The notes under the pieces were generated by a model. The model made no database searches. It was given only the letters and a program-made list of their open reading frames with translations, and was not told the origin of the DNA. Of a DNA stretch of 64,000 nucleotides, positions 8,653 through 18,580 are shown in pieces; within the stretch, counting starts at the first letter, position 1, and each line of letters opens with the position of its first letter. A program made the translations under genes and the position numbers. Source of the stretch: Micrococcus sp. EYE_212 (lineage in GTDB: Bacteria > Actinomycetota > Actinomycetes > Actinomycetales > Micrococcaceae); the NCBI RefSeq assembly GCF_023147585.1, contig NZ_JAHXOZ010000013.1:1-64000 (forward strand), read 5' to 3'.

Positions 8653-9475
8653 GCTGCGCCTCCCCGGTGGAGGCGTCCGCGGGGGTGCGCCACACGAGCC
8701 CGGCGAACCGGCCTCGGCCCGGCGCCCGCCGGTGGGAGAAGAGCCGATCGTCCTCGAGGGTGCACGCCCGGACGCGCTCCACGGCGGCACCCAGGGACGC
8801 GAGGACGGCCTCGGCGCCGGCCGGCAGGTCGAGCGCGGGGGTGCCCCACGAGGTGCGCGAGGCGACGACGGGGATCCGCTCGGCGGCATCGGCGCACATC
8901 TGCGGGGGGACCTCGTAGCAGTTCCCGCACACGCCGGGACCGATCCACGCGCGGATCCCCGGGGCCTCCCGGTCCTCGGCCGGGCGGAGGGAGAGGAGGC
9001 GCGCATGCGTGTTCTCCAGGACGCCGCCCAGCAGGCCGCGCCGGCCCGCGTGCGCGACCGCGGTGGCGCCCGTGCGCTCGTCCATGAGGACCACCGGGAG
9101 GCAGTCGGCCACCATGACGGCGAGGGGACGGGTGCCATCGCGGCTCACCGCGGCGTCGGCGGTCACGGGGGCGTCGTGCTCCCAGCCGCGGCCCTCGGCC
9201 CACACCACGTCCGCCGAGTGGACCTGGTCGAGGTAGACGGTGGACCCGGGCGTCACGCCCATCTCCGCCTCGAGGGCGCGGCGCGCCGCCGCGACGTCCG
9301 CGCGTGCGGCGGGGGCGTCCGAGTCCAGGACGTGGAAGGCGAGGCTGCCCGCGTCCACGGACGTCCACGCCACGTGCACCGCGCTCCCCCGGCCGCCTGC
9401 CGGGAGGTCCACACGGTGCACGAAGGGGCCGGAGCGGCCCACGACGGTCCCCTCCGGCCCCTTCGAGGCGGTCAC
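8645..9475 (-). CDS. pgeF: Peptidoglycan editing factor / purine nucleoside phosphorylase-like (YfiH family)
   Basis: 276-residue multicopper-polyphenol-oxidoreductase-fold protein. The zinc/active-site set is visible as Q-V-H-S-A-D (H near 86), V-A-D-C-L-P-V (C near 125) and A-V-A-H-A-G-R (H near 142). Family members hydrolyse muropeptide precursors with the wrong first amino acid, or act on purine nucleosides. Start GTG 9475 overlaps the ftsZ stop in GTGA, and the 3' end overlaps yggS, so translation is coupled through all three. Confidence 0.9.
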   Translation of the reverse strand: MTASKGPEGTVVGRSGPFVHRVDLPAGGRGSAVHVAWTSVDAGSLAFHVLDSDAPAARADVAAARRALEAEMGVTPGSTVYLDQVHSADVVWAEGRGWEHDAPVTADAAVSRDGTRPLAVMVADCLPVVLMDERTGATAVAHAGRRGLLGGVLENTHARLLSLRPAEDREAPGIRAWIGPGVCGNCYEVPPQMCADAAERIPVVASRTSWGTPALDLPAGAEAVLASLGAAVERVRACTLEDDRLFSHRRAPGRGRFAGLVWRTPADASTGEAQRG

Positions 9476-10725
9476 TTCAGGAAGTCCGGCACGTCCAGGT
9501 CGGACGAGCCGGCGCCCAGGTCGGGCTCGACGACGGTGGGCAGCTCGGGACGCGGGCGGGACTGCTGCTGGCCCTGCTGGCCGGACTGCGTCGGGACCGT
9601 GCCCGGCACCGCGGCACGCTGCGGCTGGGTGTATCCCTGCGGAGCCGACTGCTGCGGGGCCTGCTGCTGCTGCGTGGACGGGGCCTCGCGCTGCTGCGGC
9701 AGCTGCTGCGCCTGCGGGTAGGAGGAGGACTGCGCCTGCGGGGCGGGCTGCTGGTAGGCCTGCGGGGCGGAGGTGGCGTCCACCTGGTCGAACCCGGCGG
9801 CGATCACGGTGACGCGGACCTCGTCGCCCAGGGCGTCGTCGATCACGGCGCCGAAGATGATGTTGGCCTCGGGGTGCGCGACCTCCTGGACGAGGCGCGC
9901 GGCCTCGTTGATCTCGAACAGGCCGAGATCGGAGCCGCCCTGGATGGAGAGCAGCACGCCGTAGGCGCCGTCGATCGAGGCCTCGAGCAGCGGGGAGGCG
10001 ATGGCGAGCTCGGCGGCCTTGACGGCACGGTCCTCGCCCTGGGCGTGGCCGATGCCCATGAGCGCCGAGCCCGCGCCCTGCATCACGGACTTCACGTCCG
10101 CGAAGTCGAGGTTGATCAGGCCGGGGGTGGTGATGAGGTCGGTGATGCCCTGCACGCCGGAGAGCAGGACCTGGTCCGCCTGACGGAACGCGTCCATGAC
10201 GGAGACGTTGCGGTCCGAGATGGAGAGCAGGCGGTCGTTCGGGATGACGATCAGGGTGTCGACCTCGTCCCGCAGCGCGTCGATGCCGTTCTCCGCGGAG
10301 CCCGCGCGGCGGCGGCCCTCGAAGGTGAACGGGCGGGTCACGACGCCGATGGTCAGCGCGCCGAGCGAGCGGGCGATGCGGGCCACCACGGGGGCGCCGC
10401 CGGTGCCGGTGCCGCCGCCCTCGCCGGCGGTCACGAAGACCATGTCCGCCCCGCGCAGGACCTCCTCGATCTCATCGGCGTGGTCCTCGGCGGCCTGGCG
10501 GCCCACCTCGGGGTTCGCGCCGGCACCGAGGCCGCGGGTGAGCTCGCGGCCCACGTCCAGCTTCACGTCCGCGTCGGACATCAGGAGCGCCTGTGCGTCC
10601 GTGTTGATCGCGATGAACTCCACGCCGCGGAGCCCCACCTCGATCATGCGGTTCACGGCGTTGACGCCGCCGCCGCCGATGCCGACGACCTTGATGACGG
10701 CCAGGTAGTTCTGGGGTGCAGCCAC
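9472..10725 (-). CDS. ftsZ: Cell division GTPase FtsZ
   Basis: 417-residue tubulin homologue that polymerises into the Z-ring. It has the nucleotide-binding opening G-I-G-G-G-G-V-N (15-22), the tubulin signature G-G-G-T-G-T-G-G (103-110) and the T7 loop N-L-D-F-A-D. The globular core ends near 320. It is followed by an unusually Gln-rich linker (about 325-400, with runs such as Q-Q-Q-Q) and the conserved C-terminal peptide D-L-D-V-P-D-F-L-K that binds SepF. It has its own promoter and leader in the 312-bp gap upstream. Confidence 0.98.
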   Translation of the reverse strand: MAAPQNYLAVIKVVGIGGGGVNAVNRMIEVGLRGVEFIAINTDAQALLMSDADVKLDVGRELTRGLGAGANPEVGRQAAEDHADEIEEVLRGADMVFVTAGEGGGTGTGGAPVVARIARSLGALTIGVVTRPFTFEGRRRAGSAENGIDALRDEVDTLIVIPNDRLLSISDRNVSVMDAFRQADQVLLSGVQGITDLITTPGLINLDFADVKSVMQGAGSALMGIGHAQGEDRAVKAAELAIASPLLEASIDGAYGVLLSIQGGSDLGLFEINEAARLVQEVAHPEANIIFGAVIDDALGDEVRVTVIAAGFDQVDATSAPQAYQQPAPQAQSSSYPQAQQLPQQREAPSTQQQQAPQQSAPQGYTQPQRAAVPGTVPTQSGQQGQQQSRPRPELPTVVEPDLGAGSSDLDVPDFLK

Positions 10726-10796
10726 GGTGTTCAGTCCCTTTGCTCGGAATCGCGATGTCCACGCCCGACGGGGTACGGACCCCTTGACGAGCCGCC

Positions 10797-10813
10797 TTCA
10801 AGCTCAGCTTGAA
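10797..10813. repeat. Perfect palindrome in the ftsZ leader
   Basis: TTCAAGCTCAGCTTGAA has 8-bp arms around a single central base, centred about 80 bp before the ftsZ start and about 30 nt downstream of the predicted transcription start. As DNA it could be an operator; as RNA the loop is too tight for all 8 pairs to form. Role unknown. Confidence 0.75.
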
Positions 10814-10840
10814 TGATGCCGCTCACGCGCGTTCAGGACC

Positions 10841-10870
10841 ACCGTACTGGCATGGGCGCGGCCAGCGCAA
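10841..10870 (-). promoter_or_regulatory. Candidate ftsZ promoter
   Basis: Minus-strand TTGCGC (10865-10870) and TACGGT (10841-10846) are separated by 18 bp, giving an expected start site near 10,834 and an untranslated leader of about 109 nt. Confidence 0.55.
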
Positions 10871-11037
10871 AGAAATCCGCATCACGGCGGGGCTCGCGCG
10901 TGTCGTTGTTCAACCTTCACGTGAGAGTCGAACTTCAGGCCTTCGTCGGAGCAGGTCGAGCGAGGGCGCCGGTCGGTCGAGCACAACCTTCATCTTCACT
11001 TTCACCTTGAGACCCCGTCGCCCCCGGCGATGGTGCC

Positions 11038-11820
11038 TCAGCGGGTGATCGGCCGCTCCGGGACCGAGACGTCCAGCTCCTTCACGCGGCGCAGGTCCGG
11101 GCCGCCGCCGTCCTCGTCCAGGAAGGCCTCGACGACGTCCCCCTTGAGGTCGGCGTGCGAGTCGTCTCCCCACACGAGGACCGTGCCGCCGTCGAGCCCG
11201 AGCCTCACCTGCCCGGGCGTGCCCGTGCCCACCGTCTCCACGCGGGAGCGGACCGCGTCCGGCAGCGTGGTGAGGACGCGGGCCGCCTCGGCGCGCACCG
11301 CCTCGTCCCCGCCGGGCAGGGGATCCGCCATGGAGGGCAGCGCGCCGATCCCGGGCGCCTCGTCCGCGATGCCGGACAGGACGGAGCCGTCCGCGAGCAG
11401 CACGTCGACCCTGTCCCCCGCCTCCTTCCGCGCCACGGGGGTCTCCTCCCGCACGACCACCTCCACACCGGTGGGCGGCTGGGCCACGGAGCGCACCTCG
11501 GCGATGCCCGGGACGTCCGCGAGCAGGCCCTCCACCCGGCCCGTCCCGATGCGCGGCAGCGGCTCGCCCCGCAACGGCTCGAGACGGCGCTCGACGTCGG
11601 CCCGGTCCACCAGCCGCGTGCCGGTCACCGACACGCGGTCGACCGCGAGGACGGGAGAGAAGAACAGGATCCAGGCGACGAGGGCCAGGAGCGCGGCGAC
11701 GCCGGCGCCGATCGCCCAGCGGGCGGCCCGGCGCTGGCGGGCGCTGCGCCCGGGGAAGCGGACCACCGTGGACCCGGCGTCCCCCACGGGAGGCAGCGGA
11801 CGGCCCGGCCGCTCGCTCAC
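11038..11820 (-). CDS. ftsQ: Cell division protein FtsQ
   Basis: 260-residue bitopic membrane protein of the divisome FtsQLB complex. It has a basic cytoplasmic N-terminus (about 1-34), one transmembrane segment (about 35-54), then a POTRA domain beginning V-D-R-V-S-V-T-G-T-R (about 60-130) and the beta domain. Start GTG 11820 overlaps the murC stop in GTGA. Its C-terminal E-R-P-I-T-R ends 312 bp before ftsZ, the only large gap inside the murC-ftsZ segment. Confidence 0.93.
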   Translation of the reverse strand: MSERPGRPLPPVGDAGSTVVRFPGRSARQRRAARWAIGAGVAALLALVAWILFFSPVLAVDRVSVTGTRLVDRADVERRLEPLRGEPLPRIGTGRVEGLLADVPGIAEVRSVAQPPTGVEVVVREETPVARKEAGDRVDVLLADGSVLSGIADEAPGIGALPSMADPLPGGDEAVRAEAARVLTTLPDAVRSRVETVGTGTPGQVRLGLDGGTVLVWGDDSHADLKGDVVEAFLDEDGGGPDLRRVKELDVSVPERPITR

Positions 11821-13301
11821 GAGGCGGGGGAGGACGCCGTGCCCGCGTCGTCGGCCAGGGCCGCCACGAGGTCGGCGCCATGGGCGGTGACGTCGCCCGC
11901 GCCCATCGTGAGGATCACGTCGCCGTCCGCCGCACCGCGGGCCAGCTGGGCCACGGCGGCGGCGCGGTCCTCCGCCACGGCCCGGTCTGCCGGGTCGGCG
12001 GTGGTCAGGCGGGACGCGATGAGCGAGGAGTCCACCCCCTCCATCGGCTGCTCGCGGGCCGCGTACACGGGCAGCACGCGCACGACGTCCGCTCCGGAGA
12101 GCGCCGTGGCGAACTCGGCGGCGAACTCGCGCGTCCGGGAGAACAGGTGCGGCTGGAAGAGCACGTGCACGCGGTGCCCGTCCGCCACCGCACGGGCCGC
12201 CGAGACGGCGGCCGCCACCTCGGTGGGGTGGTGCGCATAGTCGTCGAAGACGCGCACGCCACGGCCGGCGCCGCGGAACTCGAAGCGCCGGGCGGTGCCT
12301 CGGAAGGCCTCGAGGCCGCGCACGGCGTCCTCGAAGACCATGCCGGCCTCGACGGCGGCGAGCGCCACGGCCGCCCCGTTCAGGGCGTTGTGGCGTCCCG
12401 GCACCTGCAGCCGGACCTCCGCGGAGGTCCCGTCGGCGAGCGTGAAGCGGGCGCGCTGGCCCACCCCCGACTCCCCCGGCTCCACCGTGAGGTCCGAGAC
12501 CAGCAGGTCCGGACGCACTCCGTCGCGCTCGGCGGAGCCGTAGGTGAGGACCCGCGCCGCGGTGTGGACCCGCGCCCACGCGGCCAGGGCGGCCGCGCCG
12601 TCGTCGTCCAGGCACGCCACGAGTGCTCCGCCTTCCGCGGCGGCCGGCAGCCCGGCCGCGAAGTCGCGGAACACCTGGTGCACCGCCTCCTCCGTGCCGT
12701 AGTGGTCCAGGTGGTCGGCCTCCACGGTGGTGACCACGGCGATCGTGCTGGGGTAGTTCACGAGCGTGCCGTCGGACTCGTCGGCCTCCGCGATGAACCA
12801 CTCGCCCCGGCCGGCCTGGGCGTTCGTGCCGAGCCCGGCGACGGCGGCGCCGACGGCGAACGTCGGGTCCCAGCCCGCGGAGGAGAAGGCCATCGCCGCC
12901 ATGGACGAGGTCGTGGTCTTGCCGTGGGTGCCGGCGACGGCGAGCACCCGGTGCCCCGCCATGGCGAGGGCGAGGCCCTCCGAGCGGTGCAGCACGCGCA
13001 GGCCGCGCTCCACGGCGGCGTCGTGCTCCGGGTTGCCCGGGCCGGCGATCGAGGAGGCGATCACGGTGGTGACGTCCTCCCCCACGTGCTCGGCCGCGTA
13101 GCCCACCGTGATGCGGGCCCCGCCCGCGGCGAGCTCGCGCATGACGGGCAGGTCCTTGGCGTCCGAGCCGGAGATCGCGACGCCCTGGTCCTGGAGGATG
13201 CGCGCGACGCCGGAGACGCCGACGCCGCCGATCCCGAGCAGGTGGACGCGGCCGAGGTCGGCGAAGCGCCCCTCGGATGCGGGGGTGGTCTGGTGGCTCA
13301 T
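11817..13301 (-). CDS. murC: UDP-N-acetylmuramate--L-alanine ligase
   Basis: 494-residue cytoplasmic Mur ligase that adds the first amino acid to UDP-MurNAc. It has an N-terminal Rossmann-like region with G-I-G-G-V-G-V-S-G (23-31), the ATP loop G-T-H-G-K-T-T (124-130), E-A-D-E-S-D in the central domain and D-Y-A-H-H-P in the C-terminal domain. Start ATG 13301 overlaps the murG stop in ATGA, and the stop overlaps ftsQ. Length and motifs are standard. Confidence 0.97.
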   Translation of the reverse strand: MSHQTTPASEGRFADLGRVHLLGIGGVGVSGVARILQDQGVAISGSDAKDLPVMRELAAGGARITVGYAAEHVGEDVTTVIASSIAGPGNPEHDAAVERGLRVLHRSEGLALAMAGHRVLAVAGTHGKTTTSSMAAMAFSSAGWDPTFAVGAAVAGLGTNAQAGRGEWFIAEADESDGTLVNYPSTIAVVTTVEADHLDHYGTEEAVHQVFRDFAAGLPAAAEGGALVACLDDDGAAALAAWARVHTAARVLTYGSAERDGVRPDLLVSDLTVEPGESGVGQRARFTLADGTSAEVRLQVPGRHNALNGAAVALAAVEAGMVFEDAVRGLEAFRGTARRFEFRGAGRGVRVFDDYAHHPTEVAAAVSAARAVADGHRVHVLFQPHLFSRTREFAAEFATALSGADVVRVLPVYAAREQPMEGVDSSLIASRLTTADPADRAVAEDRAAAVAQLARGAADGDVILTMGAGDVTAHGADLVAALADDAGTASSPAS

Positions 13302-14431
13302 CGCCGTGCTCCTTCCTGGGCCGCCGCGCGCACGAGGCCGGCCATCGTCACGTCCGCGTCCCGCACGCCCAGGCGCGCGGAGGCCTCCGCCATCGCGGAC
13401 AGGCGCGCGGGGTCGGTGGCCAGGGGGATCAGCTCGCGTCGGACCCAGTCCGCGCGGAACATGTCGTCGCGCACGAGGAGGGCGCCGCCGGCCTCCACCA
13501 CGGGCCCGGCGTTGAGCGCCTGCTCGCCGTTGCCCACGGGCAGCGGGACGAACACGGCGGGCAGCCCCACCGCCGAGACCTCGCACACCGTGCCGGCGCC
13601 GGAGCGGGCGACCATGAGGTCGGCGGCGGCGTAGGCCCGCTCCATGCCGCTCAGGAACTCGCGCTGGACGTAGCCGTCGCGCTGGACCCGGTGGCCGGCG
13701 TCGTCGGTGAGCTCCTTGCCGCGGCCCGTGAGGTGGAAGACCTGCAGGCCCGCTCCGAGGAGGTCGTCCAGCGACTCGCGCACGGTGCGGTTCACGGCCA
13801 GCGCACCGGAGCTGCCGCCGGTCACCACCACGGTGGTGGGCTCCGGGTCCAGGCCGAGCTCGGCGCGGGCGGCAGCCCGTGCGGCGCTGCGGTCGAGGCC
13901 CGAGATCTCCGGGCGCATGGGCATCCCGACCCACTCCGCGCGCGGCAGGCGGGTCTGGGGCAGGGCGGTGCCGACGCGCGAGGCCCGGCGGGCGCCGAGG
14001 CGGTTGGCCAGCCCCGGCTTCGCGTTGGCCTCGTGGACCACGTACGGGATGCCGGCCCGCTGGGCGGCGAGGTACATCGGCGTGGCGACGTAGCCGCCCA
14101 CGCCCACGAGCACGTCCGCCTCCCGCTCGGCGAGGATGCGGCTCGCCGCGCCGATGGCCGCGCGGAAGCGCCCCGGAAAGCGGACGACGTCCATCGAGGG
14201 GCGTCGGGGCATGGGGACGCGGTCGATGAGGTCCAGCTCGAAGCCGGCCTCGGGAACCAGGCGGGTCTCCATGCCGGAGGCGGTGCCCACCATGGTGCAC
14301 ACGGCGGGTACCTGCCCCTGGTCCGCCCCCAGGGCACGGGCGATGGCGAGCATGGGCGAGATGTGGCCGGCGGTGCCGCCGCCGGCCAGGACGACGCGGA
14401 GCGGACGGTCGGTCTCGGGGGTCTGCGGCAT
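13298..14431 (-). CDS. murG: UDP-GlcNAc:undecaprenyl-PP-MurNAc-pentapeptide GlcNAc transferase
   Basis: 377-residue GT28 glycosyltransferase at the inner membrane face that converts lipid I to lipid II. The N-terminal domain has [11 protein letters not shown] (16-26) and G-V-G-G-Y-V-A-T-P; the acceptor-side motif is H-E-A-N-A-K-P-G. The C-terminal donor domain has T-G-G-S-S-G-A and A-R-S-G-A-G-T. ATG 14431 shares a base with the ftsW stop (TGATG). It acts directly after MraY, encoded three genes upstream. Confidence 0.97.
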   Translation of the reverse strand: MPQTPETDRPLRVVLAGGGTAGHISPMLAIARALGADQGQVPAVCTMVGTASGMETRLVPEAGFELDLIDRVPMPRRPSMDVVRFPGRFRAAIGAASRILAEREADVLVGVGGYVATPMYLAAQRAGIPYVVHEANAKPGLANRLGARRASRVGTALPQTRLPRAEWVGMPMRPEISGLDRSAARAAARAELGLDPEPTTVVVTGGSSGALAVNRTVRESLDDLLGAGLQVFHLTGRGKELTDDAGHRVQRDGYVQREFLSGMERAYAAADLMVARSGAGTVCEVSAVGLPAVFVPLPVGNGEQALNAGPVVEAGGALLVRDDMFRADWVRRELIPLATDPARLSAMAEASARLGVRDADVTMAGLVRAAAQEGARR

Positions 14432-15825
14432 CAGGACTCCTGCGGTGCACGGGTGGGGGAAGGGACGAGCGGGATGGGATCGGTCTCCGGCTCCGCCGAG
14501 TCGGTGTGCGCCCGGGAGGCGGGCCGGGCGTCCGGCACGGCGTCGGCCGCCGGCCCGTCGTCGAGGCCGGCGGCGCCGTCGTCGTCGTGGGCCAGTGCCC
14601 GCAGCTCTGCGGCGCGCCGGCGCTCGTGGCGGGCGAAGGAGAGGACCACGCCCACCGCGGCCAGGGACAGCGTGAGCGCCGAGCCGCCGTAGGAGATGAA
14701 CGGCAGGGGCACGCCCACCACGGGGATCATCCCGGAGACCATGGCGATGTTCACGAAGGCCTGGCCCACGAGCCACGCGAGGATCCCCCACGTGGTCAGG
14801 CGGATGAACGTGGACGTGGTGCGGGCGGCCACGCGGTACATGCCGACGGCCAGGGCGGCGAACGCCAGGATCACGGCGAGGGTGCCGACGAGGCCGAGCT
14901 CCTCGCCCAGGATGGTGAAGATGAAGTCGTTCTCCGCCTCCGGGATGTAGCTCCACTTCTGGCGGGACTGGCCGAGGCCCACCCCCCACCAGCCGCCCGA
15001 GGCGAGCGCGAACATGCCGTGGTCCGGCTGGAAGCACGGGTCCGTGGGGAAGTCGCAGATCCCGCGCCACGCCTGCACGCGCACCATGCGGTGCGGGGCG
15101 AACACGGTCATCAGGATCGCCCCCACCGTCACCACGGCTCCGGAGACGAGGAACACCCCCCGGTGGGTGCCGGCCACGAAGAGGACGGTCATGAGGACGA
15201 GGGCGAGGATGAGGGCGGTGCCGAGGTCCCGGCCGGCGAGCACGAGGCCGATCAGGAGCGCGGCCATGGGGAGCACGGGCAGCAGCGCGTGCTTGACGTG
15301 GGAGATGAGGCGGGCCTTGCGTTCCAGCACGGCCCCGCTCCACAGCGCGAGGGCGAGCTTGGCCGCCTCCGAGGGCTGCATCCGGAAGCCGCCGATGCCG
15401 AGCCAGTTGCGGTTGCCGCCGACCTCCACGCCCAGCGGGGTGAAGGCCACGAGCACCAGGAGCAGGATCGCCATGCCGATCGCCGGCCACGCCAGCGCCT
15501 TCAGCACCCGCAGGGGCGTGAGGGAGAACCCGATGAGCACGGCCACGCCCACGCCGGCCCACATGAGCTGGCGCAGGAACAGGTCGTAGGAGCCTCCGCC
15601 GGTGCCGATGGCCTCGACCGAGGACGAGGAGAGGACCATCACGAGGCCCAGCACGGTCAGGAGGGCCGCGCTGGTCCCGATCAGGAACGCGGAGAGGTCC
15701 AGGGCGCGGGCGCCCTCCAGGCCCGCCCAGACCCGGGTCATCGGGCTGCCGGGGCGGGCGGGACGGCCCGGGGCGCCGTGCGCTCCGCGCGTCGCCGCCG
15801 GGCGGCTCGGTGCGGTGTGCGGCAT
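14431..15825 (-). CDS. ftsW: Peptidoglycan glycosyltransferase FtsW (SEDS family)
   Basis: 464-residue polytopic SEDS polymerase that works with FtsI at the septum. About ten hydrophobic segments span residues 50-410. The periplasmic loops contain G-G-N-R-N-W-L and Q-P-S-E-A-A-K, and near the end [10 protein letters not shown], all family hallmarks. The N-terminal 45 residues and the acidic C-terminal tail of about 55 residues are hydrophilic and variable. ATG 15825 was chosen for its GAGGAGCACC ribosome-binding site; it lies 32 nt after murD. Confidence 0.95.
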   Translation of the reverse strand: MPHTAPSRPAATRGAHGAPGRPARPGSPMTRVWAGLEGARALDLSAFLIGTSAALLTVLGLVMVLSSSSVEAIGTGGGSYDLFLRQLMWAGVGVAVLIGFSLTPLRVLKALAWPAIGMAILLLVLVAFTPLGVEVGGNRNWLGIGGFRMQPSEAAKLALALWSGAVLERKARLISHVKHALLPVLPMAALLIGLVLAGRDLGTALILALVLMTVLFVAGTHRGVFLVSGAVVTVGAILMTVFAPHRMVRVQAWRGICDFPTDPCFQPDHGMFALASGGWWGVGLGQSRQKWSYIPEAENDFIFTILGEELGLVGTLAVILAFAALAVGMYRVAARTTSTFIRLTTWGILAWLVGQAFVNIAMVSGMIPVVGVPLPFISYGGSALTLSLAAVGVVLSFARHERRRAAELRALAHDDDGAAGLDDGPAADAVPDARPASRAHTDSAEPETDPIPLVPSPTRAPQES

Positions 15826-15857
15826 GGTGCTCCTCGGGGTGGCGGTCGGTCGGGTGG

Positions 15858-17456
15858 TCAGGACGGGTCCGGGGCGTCGGGGCCGGGGCCCTCGCCGTCC
15901 ACGTCCCAGCCGTGCTCCTGCATCAGGGCCGCGACGGAGGCGATGAAGCTGTCTCCGCGCTCGGCGTACGAGCGGAACTGGTCCATGGACGCCGCGGCCG
16001 GCGCCATGAGGACGGTGTCCCCCGGCCGGGCGAGCGTGTCCGCGAGCCGCACGGCCGCGGCCATGACGGCCGGGCCGTCCGGCGATCCGGCGCCGTCGAC
16101 GTCCGCCAGCGGCGCGTGGACGGGCACGTCCGGGGCGTGGGCCGCGAGGGCCGCGCGCAGCACGGAGGTGTCCGTGCCGAGCAGGACCACGGCGCGCAGC
16201 CGCCTCGCGTGCGTGCTCACGAGCTCGTCGAAGGTCACGCCCTTGGGCAGTCCGCCCGCGAGCCAGACGATCGAGGTGAACGCGGCCAGGGAGGCGTCGG
16301 CGGCGTGGGGGTTCGTGGCCTTGGAGTCGTTCACCCACATCACGTCGCGGGAGGTGGCCACGAGCTGGATGCGGTGCTCGCCGCGGTCGTAGCCGCGCAG
16401 GCCCTCCGCGACGGCCTCGGGGCTCACGCCCACGGCACGGGTGAGCGCGGCGGCGGCCGCGGCGTTCGCCACCGTGTGCTTCGGGGCGACGGCGCCCAGG
16501 TCGGAGCGCGCGGCGAGGGCGACGGCCTCGTGCCGGCGGTTCTCGGTGAAGGCGCGGTCCACGAGGATGCCGTCCACCATGCCCACCGTGGACAGCCCGG
16601 GGGTGCCCGTGGTGAAGGCGATCGCGCGGCAGCCCTCCTGCACGTCCGCGCGCTCCACGAGGGTGCGCGTCAAGGCGTCGGCCTCGTTGTAGACACAGGC
16701 CACGCGCGCGTTCTGATAGACCTTGCCCTTGTCCGCGGCGTAGGCCTCCAGGGAGCCGTGCCAGTCGACGTGGTCCTCGGCGAGGTTGAGCACGGCGGCG
16801 GCGGCCGGGGCGAGGCTGTGCGTCCAGTGCAGCTGGAAGCTCGAGAGCTCGAGGGCGAGGACGTCGAAGCCCTCGGGGTCGCGGACGGCGTCGAGCACGG
16901 GCGTGCCCACGTTGCCGCACGCGATCGCGCGGCGCCCGCCGGCGCGCAGGATGGCCTCGACCATCGTCACGGTGGTCGTCTTGCCGTTGGTGCCCGTGAG
17001 GCAGACCCACTCGGCGGTCGGGCGGCCGGGCCGCTCCCGCACGCGCCAGGCCAGCTCGATGTCCGACCAGATCGGCAGGCCGGCGGCGTGCGCCTCCATG
17101 AGCAGCGGCTGATCCGGGCGCCAGCCCGGGGAGGTCACGACGAGGTCCGCCGGCTCCCCGGCCACGACGGGCAGGGAGCGGGTCGCCTCGGCGTCGAGGA
17201 GCACCTCGGAGACGCCGACGATCCGCAGGGTCTCCGCGCGGGCCTGGTTCTCCGGGCCGTCGTTGCCGTCCACCACCGTCACGACGGCGCCGAGCTCGGC
17301 CAGCGTGTCCGCCACGGAGAATCCGCTGACGCCCAGCCCGGTGACCACGACGCGCAGGCCGCGCCAGCCCGGCGCGTCCCACCCGTGCAGGGACTCCGTG
17401 CGGGGGGTGTCCGCACGGGGGCTCAGCACGGGGCCCATCCCCTCGACGGCGCTCAC
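15858..17456 (-). CDS. murD: UDP-N-acetylmuramoylalanine--D-glutamate ligase
   Basis: 532-residue Mur ligase that adds D-Glu. It has a Rossmann-like start [10 protein letters not shown] (36-45), the ATP loop G-T-N-G-K-T-T (155-161), E-D-H-V-D-W-H and the ligase-domain motif N-D-S-K-A-T-N. GTG 17456 overlaps the mraY stop in GTGA. It is somewhat longer than E. coli MurD (438), mainly from the N-terminal 30 residues and surface insertions, as in other actinobacteria. Confidence 0.96.
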   Translation of the reverse strand: MSAVEGMGPVLSPRADTPRTESLHGWDAPGWRGLRVVVTGLGVSGFSVADTLAELGAVVTVVDGNDGPENQARAETLRIVGVSEVLLDAEATRSLPVVAGEPADLVVTSPGWRPDQPLLMEAHAAGLPIWSDIELAWRVRERPGRPTAEWVCLTGTNGKTTTVTMVEAILRAGGRRAIACGNVGTPVLDAVRDPEGFDVLALELSSFQLHWTHSLAPAAAAVLNLAEDHVDWHGSLEAYAADKGKVYQNARVACVYNEADALTRTLVERADVQEGCRAIAFTTGTPGLSTVGMVDGILVDRAFTENRRHEAVALAARSDLGAVAPKHTVANAAAAAALTRAVGVSPEAVAEGLRGYDRGEHRIQLVATSRDVMWVNDSKATNPHAADASLAAFTSIVWLAGGLPKGVTFDELVSTHARRLRAVVLLGTDTSVLRAALAAHAPDVPVHAPLADVDGAGSPDGPAVMAAAVRLADTLARPGDTVLMAPAAASMDQFRSYAERGDSFIASVAALMQEHGWDVDGEGPGPDAPDPS

Positions 17457-18580
17457 GGGGTCACCCCGGCGAGGCCGCCCTGGGCGAGCAGCCACTCGCC
17501 GTAGAAGACGGCGAGGCCGGCGATGACGCACATCAGCGCAACGAGCCAGAACCGGACCACCACGGTGACCTCGGCCCAGCCCTTCAGCTCGAAGTGGTGC
17601 TGCAGCGGCGCCATGAGGAACACGCGCTTGCCGCCGGAGATCTTGAACCAGCCCACCTGGATGATCACGGAGAGGGTGATGGCCACCATGAGGCCGGCGA
17701 GCAGCACCACGAGGATCTCGGTGCGCGTGAAGATCGCGAAGCCGGCGAGGGCGCCGCCGAGGCCGAGGGAGCCGGTGTCGCCCATGAAGATCTTGGCCGG
17801 CGAGGTGTTCCACCACAGGAAGCCGAGCAGCGCGCCGGTGAGCACGGCGGCCAGCAGGGCGAGGTCCATGGGGTCGCGGACCTCGTAGCACCCGGGCGCT
17901 CCGCCGAGCCCGCAGTGCTGGCTCGCCTGGAACAGGGACAGGAGCACGTACGCGCCGGTCGCCATGGCGGTCGCGCCCGTGGCCAGGCCGTCCAGGCCGT
18001 CCGTGAGGTTCACCGCGTTCGTGGTGGCGGTGGTGATGAGGTTGGACCAGATCACGAACAGTACCACGGCCAGCACGGGGCCGGCGAAGGCGAGGTCGAG
18101 CCACGGCACGTCGCGCACGAAGGAGACCGCGGTGGAGGCGGGGGTGAGGCCCCGCTCGTCGCGGAAGTTCAGGGCCAGCAGCGCGAACGCGGTGCCGATC
18201 AGCGCCTGCAGGATGATCTTGCCTCGCGCCGTGAGGCCGAGGGACTGCTGCTTCGTGATCTTCGTGAAGTCGTCCACGAAGCCCACGAACGCCATGCCGA
18301 CGGTCAGGAACAGCAGGATCAGGCCCGACGCCGTGGGGCCGGCCATGGGGCTGCCGATCAGGGCGAGCACCGCGTGCGTGAGGAGGTAGCCGAGCACGAG
18401 CGCCCCGATGATCACGGCGCCGCCCATGGTGGGCGTGCCGCGCTTGGTCTTGTGCGTGGTGGGACCGTCGTCACGGATGAACTGGCCGTACCCCTTCCGC
18501 ACGAGGAACCGGATGAACAGGGGGGTGCCGACGATCGAGAGGATCAGGCCGAGGAGGCCACCGACGAGAAGGCCGATCAC
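17453..18580 (-). CDS. mraY: Phospho-N-acetylmuramoyl-pentapeptide transferase
   Basis: 375-residue integral membrane enzyme that transfers phospho-MurNAc-pentapeptide to undecaprenyl phosphate, making lipid I. About ten transmembrane segments. The catalytic Mg-binding motifs are visible as V-D-D-F-T-K (about 103-108), N-L-T-D-G-L-D-G-L (about 195-203) and A-P-L-Q-H-H-F-E (about 324-331). GTG 18580 overlaps the murF stop in GTGA, and the 3' end overlaps murD. Confidence 0.97.
   Translation of the reverse strand: MIGLLVGGLLGLILSIVGTPLFIRFLVRKGYGQFIRDDGPTTHKTKRGTPTMGGAVIIGALVLGYLLTHAVLALIGSPMAGPTASGLILLFLTVGMAFVGFVDDFTKITKQQSLGLTARGKIILQALIGTAFALLALNFRDERGLTPASTAVSFVRDVPWLDLAFAGPVLAVVLFVIWSNLITTATTNAVNLTDGLDGLATGATAMATGAYVLLSLFQASQHCGLGGAPGCYEVRDPMDLALLAAVLTGALLGFLWWNTSPAKIFMGDTGSLGLGGALAGFAIFTRTEILVVLLAGLMVAITLSVIIQVGWFKISGGKRVFLMAPLQHHFELKGWAEVTVVVRFWLVALMCVIAGLAVFYGEWLLAQGGLAGVTP

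Larger units (their letters stand above)
10726..11037 (-). promoter_or_regulatory. ftsQ-ftsZ intergenic regulatory region
   Basis: 312 bp without a gene. On the minus strand, in order, it holds three tandem hexamers RRTGAA (10989-11006), an A/T-richer stretch, a TTGCGC-18-TACGGT promoter (10841-10870) and the palindrome TTCAAGCTCAGCTTGAA (10797-10813), which falls inside the resulting leader of about 109 nt. Nothing in it looks coding. Confidence 0.7.
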
